From Globodera rostochiensis (Eukaryota; Nematoda; Chromadorea; Rhabditida; Heteroderidae): 64,000 nucleotides of DNA. The position numbers and the translations under genes are program-made. Under the pieces are notes generated by a model that was given only the letters and a program-made list of their open reading frames with translations, ran no database searches and was not told the DNA's origin. Where the stretch lies: positions 2,307,731-2,371,730 of the forward strand of contig JAEVLN010000002.1 in NCBI GenBank assembly GCA_018350325.1, in the 5' to 3' direction. This document shows, piece after piece, positions 26,804-36,491 of this stretch (positions are counted from its first letter, which is position 1; each line of letters begins with the position of its first letter).

Positions 26804-29093
26804 ATGAACTCTTTGCCATCTTCATCTTTGATGGAAATTCGAAAGATAAAGGCGTTCGATGTGTCGTCGGCAACTGCTCCAACTTCAGTCCCCGACGAGC
26901 CTTCATCTCCAGCAAAATTGGGCGGCTCTTTCATGCCGTCCGACGACGAAGTCTACGACACGGCCTTCATCTCGAGCAGTTCAAATTGTGTTGCGGTGGC
27001 AACGAACAGCGAGGAGTTGCGCATCCAAAGTTTGGACCGTGCTGAGCATGTCGGTCTGGTGCATGGTGAGCGGGCTTTTGATCAAAGGAATGCTTTTGCC
27101 ATTTCTGGTATATACTACAATTAATAGCATATTATTCGTAATTTAGGCCACACGCAAAGCATTTTACGTGTGGACTCGCCCGGTTGGGACGACAATTTGA
27201 TCGCCTCCGGGTCCAAAGACAATTCCATTTTGTTTTGGCGTCTGCGAGAGACAAAGGCCGAGACGGACGTTGGTACACGCCAAAATGAGGCCAAAACCTT
27301 TACGGCTGACCGAATTGCCCTCGCCACGGGGCACGCGCACTCCGTGGCAAGGTTTGTCAGGGCGGCGGTGAGCACTTTTGCTCTCAGAATTTTTGGAGGA
27401 GTTCAACCAAATTCCCGGGTTTAGGAATAATCAGGAACATTTAGCCAGGGATTTGAAATTAAGTAAAGCAGACAACCTAATGATTTACTTTCACCCAATT
27501 CTTTATCTTTTTCAGCATCGCTTTTTCGCGTGCCAAGAATTTGCCCTTCCTCGTCAGTGTGTCGACGGACACCACGCTGAAACTTTGGCCGCTCACTGAG
27601 CTCATTGTCAAGCAGGAACAGGAGGGCGAACAGAACGGAAAGTCCGTTTTATGTGGTGGAATTTAATTACCAATTTGGGGTTCCCGGAATTGCTTTTTTT
27701 TGACATGAAACCAAAACGAAAAGTCTATGAGATCGAATTGTTTTCAGTCTCAAAATGTCCGCTTCGGCCACCGTCGTGGCCCACTCCAAGGACATCAACG
27801 GCGTGGATGTGAGTGCCAACGACAAATTGTGCGTCACGGCGTCGATGGACAAAACGGCAAAGCTTTGGCACATCGACCGGAAGAAAGGCCAACTCACCGC
27901 CGGCGGAACGCTCACCGGACACAAGCGGGGCGTGTGGTGCGCCCGCTTTTCCGAAAATCAGCAGGTTTGTTTGATTTTCGATTCCATTTCGAGGGGTTTT
28001 TTGAACAAATTGTATCCAAATCATTCACTTTTTCGGTTTTTTAAATCAATTCTTATTTTCCCTCAATTCCAAGTTGGTCGCAACGTGCAGCGGGGACTTG
28101 ACCATCAAACTGTTCTCACTGGTCGACAAATCTTGCACCCGGACCTTTGAAGGCCATCAATTTGCTGTGCTTTCGGTGTTATTTTATTTTAATTAAATAA
28201 TTCATTTTTATTTTTAGGTTTTGTTCATTGACAACGGCACAAAATTAGTTTCGGTGGACGGCGGGGGACTGATCAAACTTTGGGACGTGAAAAAGGGCTT
28301 TTGTGTGCGAACGGAGGAGGCGCACAACGACAAAATTTGGTCGCTGCGCGCGTTGCCGCCACTGGACGAGACGGAAAAGTGTAAGCATTTTGATCACCGA
28401 ATTTAGAAATCGATTCGAATTTAAAATAATCAAAATTTGGTTAGAATTTTAAAATTTAAGCGGGGGAACTTTGCGGTGCAAAAGCGCGCTTTATGACCGG
28501 CGGGGCGGACGGTCAATTCGCTCTTTGGGCGGACGTTTCTGCGGAAGTCAAAGCGGCGGCACGCGTGGAGCAAACAAAGCGAGTGGAGGACGCGCAAAAG
28601 TTGAATGAGAACAATGCCTTTACGGCTGACCGAATTGCCCTCGCCACGGTGAATGCGCACTCCGTGGCAAGGTCTGTGACTTTTGCTCTAAGGATCTTTG
28701 GAATTTAAAACTAAAAATTTTGGAGAAGCAGACGACCAAATGATTAACTTCCATCAATTCTTTACGAAACCGCTTTTTCAGCATCTGTCAGGGCGCAAAC
28801 GCGGTTATGTTTGGGTGGATTTTGTACTGCGTCTTCTTGTTGAGCCTTTATTTTTGGGTGGTTATCGAACAAGCTGAAAAACTCGGTTGTACGTTTTATG
28901 TTATCAAATGCTTCTACCTTAAATTTAAGTTGCAACGGTAGCATTGCATCTATCAATTGGTCTGTTTTGCGCTGTGGGTTTTGCTGCTATCAGCATTATG
29001 TTTGGTAATTTGCTGTTTCGACGTTTGCGAACGACGACACTTGCGGAACGACATTTGCAGAGTGTAAGAATTTCGATCACCGAATTTAAATAA
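26804..29093 (+). CDS. UTP13/TBL3 half-copy 2 fused to a two-helix membrane module
   Basis: Near-identical to copy 1 through the WD40 exons ([20 protein letters not shown] to [20 protein letters not shown]). It keeps the start of the UTP13 C-terminal helix ([14 protein letters not shown]) and then jumps to [20 protein letters not shown], a diverged copy of its own exon 2 end. The copied intron 2 follows. The next two exons encode [35 protein letters not shown] and [20 protein letters not shown], then [16 protein letters not shown], ending TAA 29091-29093. The exon layout and phases equal those of copy 1, but the membrane module is strongly diverged in sequence. Two transmembrane helices are predicted. 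The normal UTP13 3' exons are left stranded downstream (29202-29711). Confidence 0.7.
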
Positions 29094-29201
29094 ATTCTAA
29101 TTTACACAATCATTTGGTTTTTTAATTTTTTAAATAAAAACCCATAAACACAAATATTTATTCTATTTACAAGGCAAAACAATTACGCTCAATTTTGTTA
29201 G

Positions 29202-29711
29202 GTGTTTGACCGTGCTGAACAAGTTGACCACCGATGTGCCGTCGGAAGAGATTGACGCGCGGCTTTCGGAAGTGTTCGCGGCCCAATGGAACACCAACAC
29301 ACGCACATACGCGGTGAGCCTGACAAATGAGCAAAAAATTGGGGCACCTTTAAATTTTAGTGTTTTAAGCACAAAATTATTTATCTTATTTGGTTAAGTC
29401 CAGGGGGCTTATTTTTTTAATGGTTTTTTCAATTTTTTTTAAGGTTTATGATTTAATTGATTATTTTTTAGACGGGCCAATTGGTGTTGAATTGTGTGCT
29501 GAAGAGTGTGCATCCCGAAGAGCTGTTAAAGCTGCCAAACATTGGCGACGTGGTCAAAACATTTTTGCCCTACTCACTTCGGTACACAAACAAAAATTGA
29601 ATTATTGTACATATATTTAAAACAAATTTTAGGCATTACGGACGACTCACAACACAGCGGAAGAATGTTGCTCAACTCAACTACACTTTTTCATGCATGA
29701 GGCTCAATTGA
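29202..29711 (+). pseudogene. stranded UTP13 3' exons of copy 2
   Basis: Reads [40 protein letters not shown] and [20 protein letters not shown] like copy 3, with stop TGA 29709-29711. Compared with copy 3 it has a 42-base in-frame deletion (the residues [14 protein letters not shown] are gone). The preceding exon with [20 protein letters not shown] is missing, so it cannot be reached in frame from copy 2. Confidence 0.8.
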
Positions 29712-29840
29712 TTGATGCTTTTTGTTGTTTTTGTTAAATTTGTCGCTCTTTCCTGTTATAAATCAAATTTACGTCATTTTGTCAACACATATTTGTGCTT
29801 TTTGTTTTTGACAAATTTATGCTTTGGCTGAGATAGAATA

Positions 29841-30124
29841 ATGATGGCTAATTCAAACAACGTTATGGTGCCGGCAACGTGTGTGGCTCCCCGTTTTTCA
29901 TTTGTGACTCGACACTACAATTCCGTGGCAGGGTTTGTAGAACTTACGAGCGTTTTAAGTTTTACGAGTTTTTCAGCTTTTCTCCAACAAAAAAATTGAC
30001 TGTTATCTTCATTTTGGTAGCGATCCTATTGGGTGGAATTTGTGCCGGGCCAGGTTTTGAGTTAAATCAACATAATGTGGTTTCGCATATTTTTCCTGAG
30101 ATTCACTCCGCAGAGGGTCGCTAA
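29841..30124 (+). CDS. small one-helix membrane protein with PNO1-like 5' end
   Basis: ATG 29841 (MMANSNNVMVPATCVAPRFS) reads to YNSVAG. A 44-nt intron GTTTGT...TTTTTCAG in phase 2 then leads to FSPTKKLTVIFILVAILLGG and ICAGPGFELNQHNV, stop TAA 30122-30124. The donor context TTCCGTGGCAGG|GTTTGT resembles the UTP13 exon 2 donor CTCCGTGGCAAG|GTTTGT. The sequence before the ATG (TTGATGCTTTTTGTTG... GATAGAATA) and the first codons match the region before the PNO1 start. It therefore looks assembled from a duplicated PNO1 5' end, a UTP13-like splice donor and a new membrane exon. One transmembrane helix is predicted. Product unknown. Confidence 0.4.
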
Positions 30125-30651
30125 CAAATTTCTGTTTAGACGCCCCTGAATCATGGAATAAATTTACTGCCGCAGATTTTGTAATTTTTAAAAACTCATC
30201 TAAGCTAAATTCGGAATTAAGGGTGTTATAAAGCAAGTGCTGGATCCGCTTTTAGAGGCCAGAACCGCACAAGCATCCAGTTATGAACATAAATAACGAA
30301 ATATGCAGAAATATGCACATAAATCGCGAAATATGCAGAAATATGCAAAATATTCATATGGAAATGCGTTCTGGAAGCTTCTATCAAGCTGCGTTTCAGA
30401 CCGTTCCCAGTTCAGGAAAAAAAATATGCATGTGCATATTTTTGGACTCCCTATTACTCACATATGCCGACGATGACAACGGGAAAAGGCACTAACTCAA
30501 ACACATTTTCGTGCATCAGACCAATTGTTTGTTTTTGTTGTCGTTAAATTGGTTGATCTCTTTCTGTTTTCAATATAACATTTTGTCATTTTGTCGATCA
30601 TTATTTGTGATTTACATCCATTCAACCCATGTCGCAATAACGGCTTTGTAA
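30125..30651. other. spacer between copies, with ATATGCA-rich tandem repeats
   Basis: No gene. At 30281-30355 the unit AAATATGCAGAAATATGCA with variants is repeated. An open piece after TTTCTGTTTAG at 30140 (APESWNKFTAADFVIFKNSS) could be a further 3' exon of the small upstream gene but has no matching donor. Confidence 0.45.
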
Positions 30652-33173
30652 ATGAACTCTTTGCCATCTTCATCTTTGATGGAAATTCGAAAGATAAAGG
30701 CGTTCGATGTGTCGTCGGCAACTGCTCCAACTTCAGTCCCCGACGAGCCTTCACCTCCAGCAAAATTGGGCGGCTCTTTCATGCCGTCCGACGACGAAGT
30801 CTACGACACGGCCTTCATCTCGCGCAGTTCAAATTGTATGGCGGTGGCAACGAACAGCGGGGAGTTGCGCATCCAAAGTTTAGACCGTGCTGAGCATGTC
30901 GTTCTGGTGCACGGTGAGCGGGCTTTTGATCAAAGAAATAATTGCCATTTCTGATATATACTACAATTAATTAATAGCATTATTCATAATTTAGGCCACA
31001 CGCAAAGCATTTTATGTGTGGACTCGCCCGGTTGGGACGACAATTTGATCGCCTCCGGGTCCAAAGACAATTCCATTTTGTTTTGGCGTCTGCGAGAGAC
31101 AAAGGCCGAGACGGACGTTGGTACACGCCAAAATGAGGCCAAAACCTTTACGGCTGACCGAATTGCCCTCGCCACGGGGCACGCGCACTCCGTGGCAAGG
31201 TTTGTCAGGGCGGCGGTGAGCACTTTTGCTCTCAGAATTTTTGGAGGAGTTCAACCAAATTCCCGGGTTTAGGAATAATCAGGAACATTTAGCCAGGGAT
31301 TTGAAATTAAGTAAAGCAGACAACCTAATGATTTACTTTCACCCAATTCTTTATCTTTTTCAGCATCGCTTTTTCGCGTGCCAAGAATTTGCCCTTCCTC
31401 GTCAGTGTGTCGACGGACACCACGCTGAAACTGTGGCCGCTTACTGAGCTCATTGTCAAGCAGGAACAGGAGGGCGAACAGAACGGAAAGTCCGTTTTAT
31501 GTGGTGGAATTTAATTACCAATTTGGGGTTCCCGGAATTGCTTTTTTTTGACATGAAACCAAAACGAAAAGTCTATGAGATTGAATTGTTTTCAGCCTTA
31601 AAATGTCCGCTTCGGCCACCGTCGTGGCCCACTCCAAGGACATCAACGGCGTGGATGTGAGTGCCAACGACAAATTGTGCGTCACCGCGTCGATGGACAA
31701 AACGGCAAAGCTTTGGCACATCGACCGAAAGATGGGCCAACTCACCGCCGGCGGAACGCTCACCGGACACAAGCGGGGCGTGTGGTGCGCCCGCTTTTCC
31801 GAAAATCAGCAGGTTTGTTTGATTTTCGAGATTTTTTGAACAAATTGTGTCCCAATAATTCGCTTTTTCGGCTTTTTTTTAATCCATTTTTAAATCAATT
31901 CTTATTTTCCCTCAATTCCAAGTTGGTCGCAACGTGCAGCGGGGACCTGACCATCAAACTCTTCTCACTGGTCGACAAATCTTGCACCCGGACCTTTGAA
32001 GGCCATCAATTTGCTGTGCTTTCGGTGTTATTTTATTTTAATTAAATAATTCATTTTTATTTTTAGGTTTTGTTCATTGACAACGGCACAAAATTAGTTT
32101 CGGTGGACGGCGGGGGACTGATCAAACTTTGGGACGTGAAAAAGGGCTTTTGTGTGCGAACGGAGGAGGCACACAATGACAAAATTTGGTCGCTGCGCGC
32201 GTTGCCGCCACTGGACGAGACGGAAAAGTGTAAGCATTTTGATCACCGAATTTAAATAAATTCGAATTTTAAAATAATCAAAATTTTAGCGGGCGAACTT
32301 CGCGGCGCCAAAGCGCGCTTTATGACCGGCGGGGCGGACGGTCAATTCGCTCTTTGGGCGGACGTTTCTGCGGAAGTCAAAGCGGCGGCACGCGTGGAGC
32401 AAACAAAGCGAGTGGAGGACACGCAGAAGTTGGCCAACCTTTTGGAACAGGACAGACTGACCGAGGCGTTGCTGCTCACACTGGACTTGGCCCAACCGTT
32501 TCAGTATGTCATGATGGATGGTCAAAATCTTTTGGGATTTTTTTTAATTTTTAAAATTAAAACCCCATAAACACAAACGTATCTATTTACAAGGTAAAAC
32601 AATCACGCTCAATTTTGTTAGGTGTTTGACCGTGCTGAACAAGTTGACCACCGATGTGCCGTCGGAAGAGATTGACGCGCGGCTTTCGGAAGTGTTCGTC
32701 CGTTTGAGTGTCGCGCAGCTGTCCGTTCTGTTGGACTACGCGGCCCAATGGAACACCAACACACGCACATACGCGGTGGGCCAGACAAATGCCCAAAAAA
32801 TGGGGGCATCTTTCAATTTTAGTGTTTTAAGCACAAAATTATTTATCTTATTTGGTTAAGTCCAGGGGGCTTATTTTTTTAATGGTTTTTTCAATTTTTT
32901 TTAAGGTTTATGATTTGATTGATTATTTTTTAGACGGGCCAATTGGTGTTGAATTGTGTGCTGAAGAGTGTGCATCCCGAAGAGCTGTTAAAGCTGCCAA
33001 ACATTGGCGACGTGGTCAAAACATTTTTGCCCTACTCACTTCGGTACACAAACAAAAATTGAATTATTGTACATATATTTAAAACAAATTTTAGGCATTA
33101 CGGACGACTCACAACACAGCGGAAGAATGTTGCTCAACTCAACTACACTTTTTCATGCATGAGGCTCAATTGA
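30652..33173 (+). CDS. UTP13/TBL3 half-copy 3 with normal C terminus
   Basis: Same WD40 exons as copies 1 and 2 from ATG 30652, with in-phase introns. It alone keeps the full UTP13 C-terminal domain: [115 protein letters not shown] and [19 protein letters not shown] 33171-33173. In the family this domain follows a 12-13-blade WD40 protein of about 800 residues. Here only the second propeller and C terminus are present, because the sequence upstream (30125-30651) has no WD40 exons. It is either a shortened paralog, or N-terminal exons were lost during duplication. Probably the parent of the two chimeras. Confidence 0.8.
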
Positions 33174-33332
33174 TTGATGCTTTTTGTTGTTTTTGTTTTT
33201 GTTGTTAAATTTGTCACCCTCTTTTCCGATTAATATCACTTTTTTTTTTTTGTCATTTTGGCAATGCATATTTTTGTGTCTTGAGTTGTTTTTTGAGAAA
33301 TTAATGCTTGGGTGTTCGTAGGTAGAATAAAA

Positions 33333-35419
33333 ATGGCAAATGATGTTGCAATGTCGGAGGAGGGCATGCCGCCGCTTGAGGAGGTGGCGGACAATGCTGA
33401 AGCGCAGCACGAGCAAGGACAGTTCACGAAGCACACAAATCGGCGGAAAGTGAGTGGGGGGGGGGGGGGAGGGCATTTTCATTTAATCCATGCCGAACTC
33501 CTTTTTGATTTTGGTGTACTCGCCGAATATATGTCCAACTTGAACCCCAAAAATGCCTTTCTTTTCCCGTGTAGAGTGATCGTAAGCGTAAACCCGATGA
33601 ACTGCAGACCGCGTTGGACGGCAACTACCCGCAGACGGAGAAGCGTGCCAAGACGGACGCCGAATTCCGGCGCCTGGCGGTGCCACCCCACCGCTACCAA
33701 ACGCTGAAGCGCCAATGGGCGAAGATCACTGCGCCGATAGTCAACGATTTGAAGCTGCAAATACGGTGGGCATTTTTTTGAAATCGTTTATAAGCTAAAA
33801 AACTCCTCGTAAATTCTTTTGAATGGCCCAAATCGCTTGCTTTTTGCTTTATGAAAACGAATTGCCGCTGAGGCCAATATATCTTTTTGCAGTTACAACT
33901 TGAGGACCCGCTGTGTTGAGATTCGTTGTCCGGACGAACAGGGCAGCAAAACAAATTTGCAAAAAGCGGCCGGTGAGTGGGGGGCGGGAGACTTTTTGAG
34001 TTTAAAATGTTCAATCGCGAGTTTTCTGTTAACCTTTTTCGACTCGATTTTATGTCACTTCTCTATTTTGTAGATTTTGTGCACGCTTTTCTGCTCGGCT
34101 TCGAGGTGGACGATGCAATTGCGCTGATTCGACTGGACCATTTGTTTCTGGAAAGCTTTCAGATCAGCGACGGTCAGTTGTGGGGGTGGATACTTATTGA
34201 ACTTGTGGGGGTGATTGAACTTGTGGGGGTGGATACTTATTGAACTTGTGGGGGTGAGTGAACTTGTGGGGGTGGATACTTATTGAACTTGTGGGGGTGG
34301 ATACATTGAACTTGTGGGGGTGGATACTTATTGAATTTGTGGGGGTGGATACTTATTGAACTTGTGGGGGTGGATACTTATTGAACTTGTGGGGGTGATT
34401 GAACTTGTGGGGGTGGATACTTATTGAACTTGTGGGGGTGGATACTTATTGAACTTGTGGGGGTGATTGAACTTGTGGGGGTGGATACTTATTGAACTTG
34501 TGGGGGTGGATACTTATTGAACTGTGGGGGTGGATGCTTATTGAAAACATTTTGGCCCAAACTCAACCGAAGTCAATTTAATAATTTCGTTCATTCATTT
34601 GCGCACAGTGAAAAAACTGACCGGAGACCATTTGAGCCGAGCGATTGGGCGTATTGCGGGCAAAGACGGACGAGTGAAGATGACCATTGAGAACGTGTCG
34701 AAGACGCGCGTGGTGTTGGCCGACGACAAAATCCATTTGCTGGGCGCCTACAGCAATCTGCGCGTGGCACGGCACACAATTTGCAGCCTAATTTTGGGTG
34801 AGTATATTTTTTGCTTTCCGAAAATGCCGAAGTGAGTGAGTGAGGGTAGGCTGCTGTTGGTGTTGTTCATGATTTGTTGATCAGGGGACCGTATTTATGT
34901 TTTTTGACCGAGCAGTTGGTTCATTGTGATCTTCTGATCTCTGAACATTGTCGCGATCTGACTTTGTCCGTCCGTCTTGATCCTGGTCCTACCTTTACGA
35001 GATATATACGATCTGATCTGATTCGCTGATCAAATCAGAAGGTGATCAGATCATGCTGACGGATCAAAATGAAAACACCGCTCAAAGCTTTTTCTTAGCG
35101 CAGGAATTGCTGAGTTTAAATCGAGTTTTGCAATCGAATTTTGGAACCATTTTTTTTGTGCTAGGACGGAAGGCTAATTCGTTTTTTGTGTGTTATAAGT
35201 GTAACCAAGCCTCTGGCCTAAAACAAACTAAAATTTGTGTTTTTTTGAGGATCAAACACTCGCGCACTTGGCACTTTTGATTTAAAATTTTTAAACACTC
35301 CATCATCCATCCCAATGTGCCGTGGAATAAAACTGTTCAATTGCTTTTCAGGAACTCCGATCAACAAAATCTACGGAAATTTGCGCAATTTGTCGAGTCG
35401 ACTTGCAGAAGAATTGTGA
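33333..35419 (+). CDS. PNO1: RNA-binding ribosome assembly factor PNO1 (Dim2)
   Basis: PNO1 is a KH-domain protein that binds the 3' end of pre-18S rRNA and partners with the nuclease NOB1. ATG 33333 ([20 protein letters not shown]). Exons then read basic linker [129 protein letters not shown] and [20 protein letters not shown], stop TGA 35417-35419. The KH motif GRIAGKDGR has the family's glycine loop. The length of about 240 residues is normal. AATAAA at 35493-35498 is a likely polyadenylation signal. One intron holds a long minisatellite (34178-34545). Confidence 0.93.
34178..34545 (+). repeat. minisatellite in a PNO1 intron
   Basis: About 16 tandem units of TGTGGGGGTGGATACTTATT plus GAACT (25 bp), mixed with an 18-bp short form lacking GGATACTTATT. 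It lies between the SFQISD and VKKLTG exons, so it should not affect the protein. Confidence 0.9.
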
Positions 35420-36491
35420 AAAAAAATCACGTCTATTTTTTGCACACATAAAGATTTGGTTGCTGTTATTGTTGAATGCTTTCTTAAATTTACAATAAAA
35501 ATGTGTAAAAGAAAAACTGTGTAAATGTCAACGACGTTAAAACGTAACAGAGCAAGAGAGAGTGAAAGAATTAGAGAGAGACAGAAGAGAGTGGATGGAA
35601 CAGAAGATAAGGACGTACAGAGAGGGCAAAGATAAGAGAGAACGGAGGGGGGGCGGGTGGTTAAATACAGGAAATTATATTTACTTATGGGGGGGGGGGA
35701 GTTGGCTTATGGTTACTGTAGAGGAGGGGGGGGGGCGGGAGGGGACTGACTGGTTTTCACCCCCCGGGGGGGGGGGCTCTTTGTTTTTTGTGTAGACACC
35801 GCCCCCCCCCCTCGCCCCTCGCTCACACTGGTTGGGTTGGGCGGGTTTGGTTGGTTGGGTGTAAAACGATAAAATCGCAGGAACAATGTGTGCACCAAAA
35901 AAAGGGGGGTGGTGGTGACGGTTCACATTCATTCATTCATTTTACCCACCAACCATCACTCACTTCATGTTCTGTGTGGTGTAGACGGGGCGGATGGAAA
36001 TGAAAATGGATCAAATCGCCGGAAGGGATATCGTGACACCAGCAGACAGACAGAGAGATACTGCTTTGTCCTGTTGCTGGTGTTGTACATATAAACTGCT
36101 TGGGGTCACACACAAACAAACAAATTGATGCACTGCTTCGCGACTGGGGGAGGGAGGGGGGACTTTTGGCTTTTGTCTTCTACCGGCTTTTCATCAACGG
36201 GAGATCTAATCGAACAGGAAACGAAATGGCCCACGGAATGGGGGAAGAGAGAGAAAGAGAAACAAAATGGTGGGGGGGGGGGAAATAGTGCATGAAAAGA
36301 ACAAATCAGACGGGCAGAGAGTCGTCAGACAACACATCCTAACAAAGAGAGAAAAAAAAAAGAGCGAAAGCAGCGATATGAAAATGTGTGGGAAAGTCAC
36401 TACGGTAGTCCACAAATTGTGCCGATGGGTCAACGAACGAACGAACGACGGCACTTTCCCTCTTTCGTGGCCCTCAGTCACTCAGTCAAAG
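35420..36491. other. intergenic, purine-rich and G-run rich
   Basis: Convergent space between PNO1 and the DM-domain gene. It holds AGAGAG-type purine tracts (35550-35650), C/G runs around 35690-35810 including a CnGn palindrome at 35761, and ATTCATTC microsatellite. No gene seen; open frames here are compositional. Confidence 0.5.

Noticed and set aside
30281..30355. Possible small RNA gene in the ATATGCA repeats
   Set aside because: Simple tandem repeat without stable fold or promoter boxes.
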